From Trichosporon coremiiforme (lineage: Eukaryota > Basidiomycota > Tremellomycetes > Trichosporonales > Trichosporonaceae): DNA of 64,000 nt. The translations under genes were made by a program, and so were the position numbers. Shown here in pieces: positions 32,293 to 44,071 of the stretch; position 1 is the stretch's first letter; each line of letters begins with the position of its first letter. The stretch covers positions 62,001 through 126,000 of the forward strand of contig BCJJ01000024.1 of assembly GCA_039545355.1 (NCBI GenBank), in the 5' to 3' direction. A model generated the notes under the pieces. It was not told where the DNA came from and made no database searches. It saw nothing but the letters and a program-made list of their open reading frames with translations.

Positions 32293-33304
32293 ATGCGCGC
32301 ACCAGTAGTCACGGACCAGGTGCGGATCCACGCTACCAAGCTCGACGCGGTTTCCGACGAGATCGACGCCGTCAACGTCCTCAAAGGCTCTGCAGCATGG
32401 GACGCAGCGTCCGAGTTTGACGCGAACAAGGACAAAGACACCTTCAGGCAGTACGACGACGCCTGTGACCGTGTCAAGGCTTTCTATGCCGTGAGTTTGC
32501 TCGCCGACTTTTCCTTCCCATTTCCAATCTCCCGGGCATTGCTTGGCACGAAACGTGTGCAGAGAACGGTCAAGCTGACAGGTACAGGAGCAACATGCGA
32601 AGCAGACGCTGGCATACAACGTAGCCATCCGCGAGTCCCACTCCGCCCGGCCAAAAGTCAAGATGACTGTCTGGGCTGCCCTCGAACTGCTCGACCAGCT
32701 CGTAGACGAATCCGACCCCGACACATCCGTGGGACAGATCGAACACCTCCTCCAGACAGCCGAGGCACTGAGGCGCGATCGAAAGCCAGACTGGATGCAG
32801 CTCGTCGGTCTCGTCCATGATCTCGGCAAACTCTTAGTCTTTCTAGGAGCCGAGGGACAGTGGGACGTAGTCGGGGACACGTTCGTGGTCGGGTGTGCGT
32901 TCCCCTCCTCCATCATCTACCCAGACACGTTCAAGTTTAACCCGGACTCTAGGGATCCGGAGCTGTCAACCGAGTGTGGGATCTATGAGCGCGGGTGTGG
33001 GCTGGATAATGTTCTGCTGAGCTGGGGACACGACGAGTACATCTACGACGTTATGAGGCGGCAAAGCTCTATTCCCAGGGAGGGGCTGAGTATGCTGAGG
33101 TACCACTCTTTCTACCCCTGGCATCGGGAGGGGGCGTACCGCCACCTTATGGGGGAGGGGGATGAGGAGCAGCTCAAGGCTGTCCGCGCCTTCAATGCTT
33201 ATGACCTTTACAGCAAGAGCGACGCTCCGCCGGACAAGGTCGCCCTCCGGCCCTACTATGAGAGGCTTATTGAGAAGTACTGCCCAGGCGAGCTCGAATG
33301 GTAG
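32293..33304 (+). CDS. MIOX: myo-Inositol oxygenase
   Basis: Model: 32293-32490, 32588-33304; 304 aa, the usual family length, with one 97-nt intron. It oxidises myo-inositol with O2 to D-glucuronate, using a di-iron centre, and so opens inositol catabolism in the cytosol. The iron ligands expected from the family are all visible: His in GQIEHLLQTAE, the HD pair in VGLVHDLGK, His in SWGHDEYIY, His in MLRYHSFYPWH and Asp in NAYDLYSK. It is divergent from an MFS permease and convergent with malic enzyme (208 bp), which places it in a carbon-use neighbourhood. A TATA box and a CGG-palindrome cluster upstream suggest inducible expression. Confidence 0.95.
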
Positions 33305-33512
33305 TTCCACCCCTCCAATCCTAGAATAACTTTGTAATATAGTTAGAATAATAATGCCACTGGACACTGAAATCAAGCAATGCCGTCTCGATGCGCAGTG
33401 GTGAACCGGGAGAGCGTCAGTGCCGTGGCTTTCGCCGCTCAGCCACATCTCAAAAACTCTCTGACCGCCTGCAAATTTGTATTAGATACATCCGAGCTAA
33501 TCCAACCCCCGC

Positions 33513-35884
33513 CTAATCGACCAGCTCGAGCGGCCTGTAGACCGGGTTCCACATGTTGTCCGCGATCATCTTTTGGAGATCCTTTTCACTCTTCTCCTTT
33601 GCCGTCTGGATCGCCTCCTCATCGGTCGCGACACCCTCCTCGATCGCCTGCTTGATGACACCTGACGCAATCGGCACACTCACGGTGCGCACGTCGCTGA
33701 GGTCTGGAAGCAGGGCGGCGTTCTCGTCCCTGAGCGCGGGGGACTGGGAGGCGAGCGCGTGCACCGCCGCCATCAGCATAGCTGGCGAGATGACCTTGGC
33801 GCCGGACAGGATGGCGCCGAGGCCGAGCGCGGGGTAGAGCAGGGCATTGTTACTGTGGGTTAGCTAGCCACGGGAGGATCTCAGCTTACGTCTGCGCGAT
33901 GGGGACTGTGACGGTTAGCTTACACGAAGAGGACTCGGAAAGCTCAAACTCACCTTCCTTGCCATTAGGCAGCGGTACCGGCGGGAACGGCGATCCCGTC
34001 GCGATGAGTGCGTTTCCGTCCGTCCACGTAAGTGCATCCAAGGGGTCAACCTCACACAGCTCCGTCGGGTTGCTGAGCGGGAAGATGATCGGGCGGCCGC
34101 TGCCTCCATCCTCCTTCGTGCCCTTGTACATGGTTTTGACGACCTCCTCGTCGAACGCGCAGCGGCTCGTGCTCGTGCCAATCAGAACGGTTGGCTTTAC
34201 GTGGCGCACGACATCGATCAGCTGCGCCTCGTTCGGCAGCTCCGGGTTCTCCAGCTTCCAGTCCGCAATGTCACTGTCTGGACGCGCGAACGCAATTTGG
34301 CTGTGTCGCAGAGAGTTGCCCTGCGACTCCAGGAGCAGACCCTGGCGGTCAACACACCAGAAGCGCTTCAGCGCCTCCTCTCGTGACAGACCGCCGAGAA
34401 TCATCAGACCGTCGAGAATCTGGTTTGCGATGCCCATGCCCGCCGAACCGGCGCCGTAGATCACGATGCGCTGGTCTTCCAGCGGCGACTTGATCACCTT
34501 GAGCGCTCTGACGTCAGTTCGGCTCTGTAAACCGCATAGCTCGGAGACTCACGAGATCAACGCCGCAAGCGTTACCGCACCCGTTCCCTGAATGTCGTCG
34601 TTGAAGAACGGCATCTGGTTCTGATACTTCTGCATGAAGCGGTACGCGTTGGCCATGCCAAAGTCCTCAAACTGAACGTCAGCTAACTCATCCTTCCCTG
34701 GCAGCTGCGCGGCCATCCAATCCCTCACTCACATGAATGACCGCCTTCGGGAAGATCTCGCGACACGTCTGGACGAACTGGTCGACAAAGTCATCGTACA
34801 CTTTGCCACGGAGGCGCGTGCGCTTCCAGCCCATGTACAGCGGGTCGGAGAAGAGGGCGTGGTTGTTCGTGCCCACGTCGAGCATGACAGGCAAGATTCG
34901 GTTCGGGTTGATACCTGCCCCGAGTGTGTAGAGCGCCGACTTGGACGTCGAGATCGTGATACCACCAACACCCTGGTCGCCGATACCCAGAATCGCCTCC
35001 GCATCCGTCACCACAACGAGATCGATGGTCTCCTTAGGATCTTCGGTCGCCATGGCCACGTCCGCGACGCGGTTGATGTCGTGCAGGTGCGCGAGCAGCT
35101 GGGCGCGCATACCGTCTTTGTTAGGGTATGACTGTACGTCAGCTGGCGGTTTCACCCACGAAGCTCAGACTCACCAGGAAACAGCCGATCGGTCGCCTGA
35201 ACAAGTTCGAGTACTGCGCAACGGCCTGCGCCGCGCCAGGGGTGTAGAGCACGCCGAGCAGCTCCTTCAGGTGATCCTGCATCAGGCGGTAGAACAGAAC
35301 CTGGTTCTGGTCTCTGGGAATGTCAGCTGAACATGCTGTGGCAAGCTGTATGTCGCCGTGACTCACCGCAGACTCGCGAGGAAGGCATGTTGCTGGATGA
35401 CGGAGGGCTGCTTTTTGAGCTGGTTGTATGCGCGCATCGTCTGCCGCTCGAGGGAGTGCACGTCATATGGAAGGAAGCCCTCGAGTCCGAATACGGCACG
35501 CTCCTCGCGGTTGAAGCCGGCGCCCTTGTTCAGCTGCGCGTTAGCCTTCAGAGTGTCACCAGGTCCGGGATGGTGCCGGGCTGTGGTGAGGTGACAATAA
35601 GACAGGAAATGACGTCACTGGCGCGACTGATTGGGAAGACAACAGGCGCTTTGGCGTACAGTCCGGCAGAGGTGACGCGCGCCGCTGGTAGCGAGGAAGG
35701 TGCTCAGAGTAACGAGGGAAGGACTCACAGCAGGCGTGTTGAGCAGCTCCGATCCCCTGAGGTTGGTTCGGATTGGGATATCATTAGGACTCTTGTAGTT
35801 GTAGTAGTGGGCGGGGTATGTAGCTGCCCTCTTGCACGAGGGGGCGCGGAGCGGAGGGCGCGCACGGGAGAGTGAGCGGAGCAT
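33513..35884 (-). CDS. MAE1: Malic enzyme, probably mitochondrial
   Basis: Model (minus): 35729-35884, 35367-35533, 35175-35313, 34733-35131, 34553-34671, 33954-34507, 33890-33905, 33513-33852; eight exons, 629 aa. Exon 7 is 16 nt. The enzyme decarboxylates malate to pyruvate with NAD+ or NADP+. Family blocks are YTPGAAQAV, DGMRAQLL, GIGDQGVGG, the metal-site FNDDIQGTGAV, the dinucleotide-binding IYGAGSAGMG, and FPLSNPTE. The N-terminus (MLRSLSRARPPL, rich in Arg, no acidic residues) looks like a mitochondrial presequence. Cofactor preference cannot be read with confidence. The initial splice (195 nt) joins NTPA to LNKGAGF, matching the family's N-terminal block. In oleaginous yeasts this enzyme can supply NADPH for lipid synthesis; that role is inference. 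Confidence 0.93.
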
Positions 35885-36767
35885 GGTGATGGATGAGGCA
35901 GAGGCAACGTTGACAGAGCCCAGCAAAAAGCAGATCTGGTGCATGACGGACGGCGGAGGGTGGACCCCATGACATGGTGTAGGTACCGAGGATGAGAGCA
36001 AAGCAACGGCATGTGTGCAGGTGATGCGCGTCGCTCTAACCCGCTCGCCTCATTGGCCCACAGGTACGAGATGTCACACCCCAGGTGGGGGGGACGACGA
36101 TCTATTTTCGAATTCCTGGAGGACGGTCCGGCTCCCTCGGACCCCTCGGCGATCTACTCGGCACATCGCGGCACAACCGACGACTGAGCCCGTAGATGCC
36201 CCGCGCCTTCCTTGTTTTTTTCACGGGTTACAGGAGGGATGGTCACGTTTGTTCCTACTCCCGTACTACTCCTGACAATGGATATCTAACATGGCAGTGA
36301 CTTTGCCACTTTCTTGGCAGAGTGGAGTACCTTTGTGACCACGTCAGAAGTTATAGTGTGGCCGCAGGCGTGAAGTCTAGACGGCGGCGGTAGGGTGCTG
36401 TGCAGCTGACGCAGGCGGGGACGCCGCAGGGTCACTGACTGTGCACGTTCGTCATATCATATCCGCCACTATACACTGCAAGGTGTTATGTAGCGCCAAG
36501 GCGTTCGTCAATTACTCCACTGACGCATCACTAAGTGTCTGACGACGCATGCTGCGTGCCCAAAATGGACACTTGCTGTCCGGGGTCCGCCGCTAATCGG
36601 GGCCTTCCTGTCATATCTGCTCTTCCGACGCCCGTCAGTCAGCAGACAGATTACAATGCCCAGGGCTGATATCGTTTCCAATGCCGAAACTATGCATGAT
36701 AACTCTAGAAATTGTGGACCTAATGAAAAGGGTATGAACTTTGCTTGCTTTATGACTACTCCTACAC
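35885..36767. other. Intergenic region, malic enzyme promoter / RPA2 3' end
   Basis: 883 bp. The part next to 35884 is malic enzyme upstream sequence. 36640-36767 is A/T-richer and fits the RPA2 3' UTR. No open frame shows coding bias. Confidence 0.5.
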
Positions 36768-39700
36768 CTATGCGACGGCGACGTTGAGGCGGATACCCAT
36801 GCACGCCATCTCGGCACAGAGGTACCTGAAGACGTACGGGACGGCGATGACGTCCATCTTGGAGGACGCGGCGGTGGCGCTCGACTCGCGCTTGGCGACA
36901 ACACCGACAGTCTTATCCTGGACGGCGCCGTCGAGGGCGCCCGGCTGCTCGTTCTTCTCGCAGATGCGGCAGTACTGCCTCGGCCGTCCGTCGTTGGTGG
37001 GGCCGACCGAGTCGTCGAAGCCGAGCGAGATGAGCGAACCACATCCGCGACAGACCCAGGCGGTCGAGTAGTCGGAACAGTTCATGAGACGGTCCTGGAG
37101 CAGGAAGGAGGTTCCGTGGGCGATGAGCGCGTCACGCTCCATTTCTCCGAAACGGATACCACCGGCACGCTTACGACCCTTGACGGGCTGGCGCGTGAGC
37201 GGGTCAACGGGACCGGTCGAACGAGCCTGGTACTTGTCGTTGACCTGGTGACGGAGACGCTGGTAGGCACAGGGGGCAAGGAAGATGTCGGCGCGCATCT
37301 CCTCGCCCGTGACACCAGAGTACATGGGCTCGTTGCCGTGGTAGTTGTATCCGGCCTTGCGGAGCTGCTCGCCGAAGAACTCGACGGGGCCCTCGGCGTC
37401 GGAGAACTTGAACGGCGTAGCGTCCTGGCACTGGCCGTGCACGGCACCAGCCTTGGCGGCAAGCATCTCGACGAACATTCCAATCGTCATACGCGAGGGG
37501 AACGCGTGCGGGTTGATGATGACGTCGGGACGCATGCCAGACTCGGAGAAGGGCATGTCAATGTCCTTGAACTTGACGGAACAAACACCCTTCTGTCCGT
37601 GACGAGACGAGAACTTGTCTCCGATAACGGGCGAACGCGGGATACGCAGCTTGATGTGGATCTTCTGCAGCTCCGAGTCACCGAGGTCCGAGCCGAGCAC
37701 ACGGACCTCGTCAATGTACGCCGTCTCGTCGCCCTTGTACTTGTGCACCTTGGTGCGGCCCGTCGTGTCGTCAATGTAGGCGCAGAGCGGGTCGCCGCTC
37801 TTGACGCGCGTGCCGAGCTGCGGCAGACCGTCCTGGTCCACGAACTGGCGCCAGGGCGAGTCGGGCTTGACGTCGCGTCCGAGACCGAAGTGCAGCGTAG
37901 GGGCGGCCGTGCGCGATCGCGCAGCATCCTTCAGGTCGAAGATGTCCGCCTTGTACACCGTTCCGTAACCGAAGCCGCGCTCGTGCGAGGACTTGTTCAG
38001 AATCATCGCGTCCTCCATGTCGTAACCAGTGTACGAGATGACGGCAAGGATGGCGTTGGTCGCGTTCGGGAAGTCGTCGAAACCGTAGTCGTTGTGAAGC
38101 GACGGGCGCACAATCGGCGTCTGAGGGTTCTGGATACGGTAGAACTTGTTGTCCGTGCGGTGCTGAAGAGCAGTAGACGGTGTTCCCATCGTCTGCTTAC
38201 CCATCTGGCACTGGTACATGTTACGGGGCGACTGGTTGAAGTCGGAGAACGGCGTAAGGTTGGCGAGAACCGAAAGCATCGACGTCGGGTCAAGCTCGAC
38301 GTGCGTGCTGACACCTTTCTCGACCTCTTCGGGCTTGATCGCAATGTCCATGTACACCTGCTCAAACGTGCCGACGTGGTCCATCTTGTCGTTCTCGAGG
38401 TACGTGACAGGGCGCATCATGCGCGAGCGCGAGCCGAACAGGTAGAGGCCCGGGTACTGTCCTCCCTTGGTGACTGGGACGTAGCCGACCTCAAGGTCAA
38501 GCGGGACACGTCCGTCGCCCTCAGTCTTGAGCTTGCGGAGCAGGTCCGCGAGCTCCTTGGCCTTGGCCGGGGTGGCCCAGCCGATGACGCGGCCATCGAG
38601 CTGGACGACAACGTTTGTCCTGCCGTCGATACCAGAGGCGAAGACTTGAGTCATGCCGTGGGCAGACAGGAGCTGGGGAATCTTGCTCGTGTCAAGCGGC
38701 TTGACGACGATCTGGCAAGTGTGCGAAAGATGGTTGAGAAGACCACAGGGCGATCCGTCGGGCGTGTGGACGGGGCAGAGGAAACCCCACGACTCGGGAA
38801 GCAGCTTACGGACGGCTGTCGTCTTGAGCTCGGCGAAGAAAGCACCACGATGGATACAGCGGAAGTGCGACAGGTATCGGTAGAAGTTAAGCTTCTCGGC
38901 GACGACGGTGAAACCGGAGGTCTGCTGCAGGTCGAGGCCGGTCGGCGAGACAAGGTTACCCGTAGCAAGGAAGTAGGAAAGCTTGGAACCGACGTCGAAG
39001 TTGACCTTGGTCAGAACGGACGGGAAGTACTTGGGGTCGTCGAAGCTCTTGGCGCGTCCCTGGCGCATGTCCATGTTGATCTGAGCCTTGACGGCGTTGA
39101 GAGACTCGTCGAAGCGCTCCTTGATGATCATGGCGTAGAGGAAACCGGGCAGAAGGACCTCGTGGTGCTGGGGCGAATCGGGGTTGTCGGGGCACGAGGT
39201 GCCGGCGACCATCGAGTAGAGCTTGCGGAGCATGAAGAGGAGCATGCGGAACTTCTCGCGGGGCTGGGGCAGGTGGACAAGAACGACCTTCTTAAGGAGG
39301 TAGCTTCCGACCTGCACGTTGGTCCAGTCGTCCGGGCAGTTCATAACGACACGGAACTTGTCACCAAGGTAGTCGAGGCACTGGGTTCCAGTCTGCAGGT
39401 TCCAGCTCTTCTGGCCACGGAGCAGAAGCTCAACACGGTCCGTCAGGAAAGTGTTGTCGTACTCGCCCTGGACGAGGCCCTCAAAGATCTCGAGGTCGCT
39501 CGCGTCGACCAGCGCCTTGAGGATGAGAACAAGGGGAATCATGTACTCGACCTTGCGCCAGGCGAAACGGAGCGTGGCTCCACCGTTCGAGAGGTAGTGG
39601 ATCGTGTTGGTGCACGCGCTCTGGTCCGGACGGACACAGCGGATCTGGCATCCGTACGCGGTGTAAGAAACACCACGTTTGGCGAACGAGGGACGGTAAA

Positions 39701-40416
39701 GGTTGATGGGGTGGTGACGGCGGGGAAGAATGAGGTAACGGACGAGCTTCTCGTTACCGTTGATGATGAAGTAGCCTCCCCAAGACGACGACTCCTCTCC
39801 ATGCTTGACAAGCTCGCCGGCGGGCATTCCGCGGATGTTGCAGCGGGCAGACTTGACCATGAGGGGAAGCATACCGCACTCGCGAACCTCCTCGGATTCC
39901 CTCGTCGTTCCATCGGCAGTGGTGACCTTCCACTTGATAGTGACAGTTAGGCGGGAGCGGTAGGTCGTGAGACGCTCGCGCGCCTCGCTGGGGAAAATAC
40001 GGCGCTCGACGGCCGTCTTGTCCCTGTCGGAGACGAGCGGCTTACCGAGGGCAACCTGGGATATCCGGTCTGAAGAAGGTCAGTCACCAGTCCATCTCCA
40101 CTTCCACACAAACAACAAACGCACAAGTGATCTTGTTGCCGTAAGGCAGGCCCTCCTCCGACTTGCCGTCGAAGATGACCTTCTCTCCGATATCCTGGAC
40201 ACCGAGCTGGAGCAGGCCCGGCTGGCCGTCGTCTCCCTCCGTCAGAGCGTCGAAGCTCTCGATGTGAGGGCGCACCAGCTCCTCGTGCGTCGCATAGTCG
40301 GGACCGTTGGGGTTGGGGTGGCGGAACGCACGCTCGCGGGTGAGGGTGCGGAAAGTGGACTTGTCGGGGTACTTGGAAGAAGTCGCCTTAGAGGGCGACA
40401 GCGGGTCGAACGTCAT
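36768..40416 (-). CDS. RPA2: RNA polymerase I second-largest subunit
   Basis: Model (minus): 40125-40416, 36768-40069; 1197 aa, close to yeast Rpa135. One 55-nt intron with a GTGCGT donor. The protein shows the beta-subunit order: protrusion and lobe with GGYFIINGNEKL, fork region (GFLCPVHTPDGSPCGLLNHLSHTC), hybrid-binding active-site segment (GYDMEDAMILNK, SSRHGQKGVCS) and anchor. The C-terminal zinc site C-x2-C...C-x2-C reads CRGCGSL and YCRICEK. Its spacing and the GLLNHLSH variant point to Pol I rather than Pol II or III. It synthesises the rRNA precursor in the nucleolus together with Rpa190. A 944-codon open frame on the opposite strand is a codon-bias shadow. Confidence 0.93.
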
Positions 40417-40878
40417 GGTTGGATGATGGTCAAGACGACCGTAGCGACGACCACCTGGATGAGGATTTCTCGAGGCTTGAGATCCATGACACAAGCGTGA
40501 AGATTTCAGTCTACCACGGAAATTTTGGTTCCGCCACTGTTCCTGACTGGCTTTGACCACGTGGTCCCTTTCTAGCTGAGCACATCCCAGACGGTCTTTA
40601 CAACGCTTACGAGGCATGCATGTACTCAGTGCACAGAGCAGCGTGCGTGCATAGTGACAAGAGTTGCGACTGGGCATAATTGAGTGTGACTAGGTTACGA
40701 ACGCGTCACCAGAGTCTTTAGTGCTGGAAGCGACAAAGACCTCCCAGGCAATGCCATAAATCCTCTTTTGCCCAAAGCAGGCGAGCTGTCCTAAGAATGC
40801 AGCATATGTCGTTCCGGAAGTCCCAGTATATGATGGGCCAATTCCAGTGACACCATGAGCTTGTAGCAAGCCGTAACG
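40417..40878. promoter_or_regulatory. Divergent region, RPA2 / small CxxC gene
   Basis: 462 bp. It contains an ACGCGT at 40701-40706 and, on the minus strand at 40692-40870, an open frame with protein-like composition but A/T-rich third positions. I do not call this a gene. The rest is RPA2 upstream sequence. Confidence 0.4.
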
Positions 40879-41165
40879 ATGGCCTCTGGCAAGTTCATCT
40901 TCTACTCTTGGGCGCCCTGCCTGAGGACGGATACAGTGGAGAGGGTGAGTGCCGACAGTGGTGTAGCTAACCGCAAGGGTTCTGTCAGATCATGTTTGAC
41001 CGTCCCCGCCGCAAGTGGAAGTGTCGGTTCTGCAGCAGTGTATATTACCGCGACGACCTAGAGCTCTTCTCGTCTGAGAGGCTGCCTCGGCGCAGCCCTG
41101 ACAGGTCTCAGAGGAACCTCCGTAGCCCGCCAAAGCGAGTTGTTGGAACTCGTAGTCATCGATGA
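40879..41165 (+). CDS. Small basic CxxC protein, 80 aa, not recognised
   Basis: Model: 40879-40944, 40989-41165; 80 aa. The start MASGKFIFYSWAPC leads to a perfect 44-nt intron (donor GTGAGT, branch CTAAC, acceptor GTCAG) that joins VER to IMFDRPRRKWKCRFCSS in frame. The only metal-type motif is one C-x2-C (KCRFC). The C-terminal half is Arg/Ser-rich (RRSPDRSQRNLR). The position is sensible: divergent from RPA2 and convergent with RNR1. One CxxC is too little to form a zinc site alone, so dimerisation or a partner would be needed. I cannot assign a function. A false model is possible because the frame is short, but the splice signals match this genome's style. Confidence 0.4.
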
Positions 41166-41317
41166 TTGCCACAGTGTCAGTCCGGAAGCTTGCAACCTTG
41201 CAATGCTCAATCTATTCATGACTGGCAACGTTTACGGGACATAAAATGTAATAAACTAAGTAAATGTGATAGTACAACAATGAAACTCCTACCCGACTAC
41301 CTGACCGTGATCATCGT

Positions 41318-44071
41318 CTAGCCCGAGCACATGACACAGGCGTCCTTGTTGTCGATGGAGCACTGGAGAGCGGCAGCGGCGCGCTCGTCGGCACGGCGCT
41401 TGGCCTCCTCGTAAGAGACCTCCTCGTTCTCCGAGGGGTTCGGCGACTCGCTGCCTCCACGAGCGCGCGAGGCGGCGGTGACGGCGGGGTGCACCTGCGA
41501 GGGAGCGGTGGTCTCAATCTTGATCTTGCGCATGGGCTCGCTGAGCTCGTTGCCCGAGGGAGCGGGCTTGGAGGCAGTGTTCCTCGACGAGGGGCGGCTT
41601 CCCTGAGACTCGTTGGCCTTGGCCTGCTTGAGGGTCTTGGCATCGATAGTGAACTGGATAGCGTTGGCGGCAGGACGGGTGCGAAGGTAGTAGGCACCGG
41701 TCTTGAGGCCGCGCTTCCAGCCGTAGAAGTGCATCGAGGTGAGCTGCGAGAACGAGGGGTTCGCGAGGTGGATGTTGAGCGACTGCGACTGGTCGATGAA
41801 CGCTCCACGGTCGGCAGCGAGGTCGATAACCGCCTTCTGCGAGATCTCCCAGACAGTCTTGTAGATGGCCTTGATGTCATCAGGAATGTTGGGGATGTGC
41901 TGAATAGAGCCGCCGGAAGCGATGATAAGGTTCTTCATCTCCTCGTCCCAGATGCCGAGGTTGATCAAGTCGCGAAGAAGCCAGGGGCAGACGACCGCGA
42001 AGTCACCAGACAGGACACGACGCGAGTAGAGCATCGAGGTGTAAGGCTCGAAGCACTCGTTCCAGCCGAGGATCTGCGAGGTAGAGGCAGTGGGCATGGG
42101 AGCAACAAGGAGCGAGTTGCGGACACCGTGCTGGGCGATGTTGCCACGGAGCTCAGTCCAGTCCCAGAGGTCAGTGGGCTCAACACCCCAGAGGTCAGGC
42201 TGGATCTTGCCCTGCGACATGGGCGAGCCCTCGTACGAGGGGTACTTGCCGAGCTTCTGGGCCATCTCGCACGAGGCCTCGAGGGCGGCGTGGTAGATGG
42301 TCTCGAAGATCTGGAGGTTGAGCTGGCGAGCCTCACGCGAGTCGAAGGGCATGCGGAGAGCCATGAAGGTGTCGGCGAGACCCTGAACACCGAGGCCGAC
42401 GGGGCGGTGACGCATGTTGGAGTTGCGTGCCTCGGGGACGGGGTAGTAGTTACGGGTGATGACCTGGTCAAGGTTGCGGGTGACAACCTTGGTGATCTCG
42501 TGGAGCTTCTTGAAGTCGTAGGTCTTGGTCTCGAAGTTGACGAAGGCAGGGAGAGCGATCGAAGCAAGGTTGCACACGGCAACCTCGTCAGGGGCCGAGT
42601 ACTCGATGATCTCAGTGCAGAGGTTCGACGACTTGATGGTGCCGAGGTGCTGCTGGTTGGACTTGCGGTTGGCAGCGTCCTTGTAAAGCATGAAGGGACC
42701 ACCGGTCTCAGTCTGGGCCTCGAGGATAGCGAACCACAACTTCTGGGCCTTGATGGTCTTGCGACCCTTGCCGGCGCGCTCGTAGCTCTCGTACAGCTTC
42801 TCGAACTCCTCGGAGTGGACGTCGGCGAGGCCAGGGCACTCAGCCGGGCACATGAGGGTCCAGTCACCGTCAGACTCGACACGCTTCATGAAGAGGTCGG
42901 AGATCCAGAGGGCGTAGAAGAGGTCACGAGCACGAACCTCCTCCTTTCCGTGGTTCTTACGGAGGTCAAGGAAGTCGAAGATGTCGGCGTGCCAAGGCTC
43001 AAGGTAGATGGCGAAAGCACCGGGGCGCTTGTTTCCACCCTGGTCGACGTAACGGGCGGTAGCGTCGTAGGCACGGAGCATGGGGACGATTCCATTCGAG
43101 TAGCCGTTGGTTCCGGCAATGTACGAGCCCTTGGCGCGGATGTTGTGGATGTGGAGACCGATACCACCAGCAGTCTTGGAGATCTGCGCACAGGTCTTGA
43201 GGGTGTCGTAGATACCGTCGATGGAGTCCTCCTTCATGGCGACGAGGAAGCAGGACGACATCTGGGCGTGGGGAGTTCCCGAGTTGAAGAGGGTCGGCGA
43301 GGCGTGGGTGAAGTAGCGCTCGCTCATGAGGTTGTAGGTCTCAATGACCTTCTCGATGTCATCACCGTGGATACCGACGGAAACACGCATGAGCATGTGC
43401 TGGGGACGCTCGGCGATCTTTCCGTCAATGCGGAGGAGGTAGGAACGCTCGAGCGTCTTGAAACCGAAGTAGTTGTAGGCAAAGTCGCGGTCGTAGATGA
43501 TCGCGGCGTCAAGAGTCTCCTTGTTCTTGGCAACGATGTTGTAGACCTCCTCAGAGACCATGGGGGCGTGCTTGCCGGTCTTGGGGTTGTGCCACTGGTA
43601 CAGGTCCTCAATCACCTGCGAGAACTGCTTCTTGGTCTCCTTGTGCAGGTTCGAAATGGCGATACGGGCAGCAAGGATCGCCCAGTCAGGGTGCATGGGA
43701 GAGAGCGCGGCAGCGGTCTCAGCAGCAAGGTTGTCGAGCTCGACAGTGGTCTGATGGGGTCAGCTCTAGGGTCCGGTGGCGGGCCAAGGGCGTGTCACTC
43801 ACAATGTAAGGGTGAATACCCTGGACGACTTTCTGAGTGATGATGGCGGGCTCGACGAAGTTAGTGTCGAGACCGTACGAAAGCTTGTTGATACGAGCAG
43901 TGACCTGAACACGTTAGCTGATTATTGTTGCTTTGGAGTGTGAAGTTGCGTACCTTGTCGAACGCGACTGTTATTGTCAGCAGGGGCTTCTCTCATTTGA
44001 CGCGTAAAACGCGTCGCGAAAAACTCACCAGGCTCTTTGCGGCCGTCACGCTTGTAGATCCACATAACCAT
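41318..44071 (-). CDS. RNR1: Ribonucleotide reductase large subunit
   Basis: Model (minus): 44029-44071, 43954-43967, 43803-43904, 41318-43750; 863 aa. Exon 2 is a 14-nt micro-exon that joins KEP to VAFDKVTARI across three short introns (61, 49, 52 nt). The N-terminal ATP-cone ([20 protein letters not shown]) is present, so dATP feedback is expected. Active-site blocks are visible: SSCFL (redox Cys), NLCTEI with the radical Cys, and [10 protein letters not shown]. The C-terminal C-x2-C (CVMCSG) shuttles electrons from thioredoxin. It reduces ribonucleoside diphosphates to dNDPs with the iron-bearing small subunit, which is not in this window. Several ACGCGT boxes upstream and one in intron 1 fit MBF-type G1/S control, as known for this gene in yeasts. 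Confidence 0.97.

Noticed and set aside
37116..39950. 944-codon open frame on the + strand opposite RPA2
   Set aside because: A shadow of strong G/C third-position bias in RPA2. The translation is rich in V, L, E, R, D with no domain, and the minus strand encodes an intact Pol I subunit.
41489..43840. 783-codon open frame on the + strand opposite RNR1
   Set aside because: Same codon-bias artefact; the peptide has no recognisable motif, while the opposite strand is a complete RNR1.
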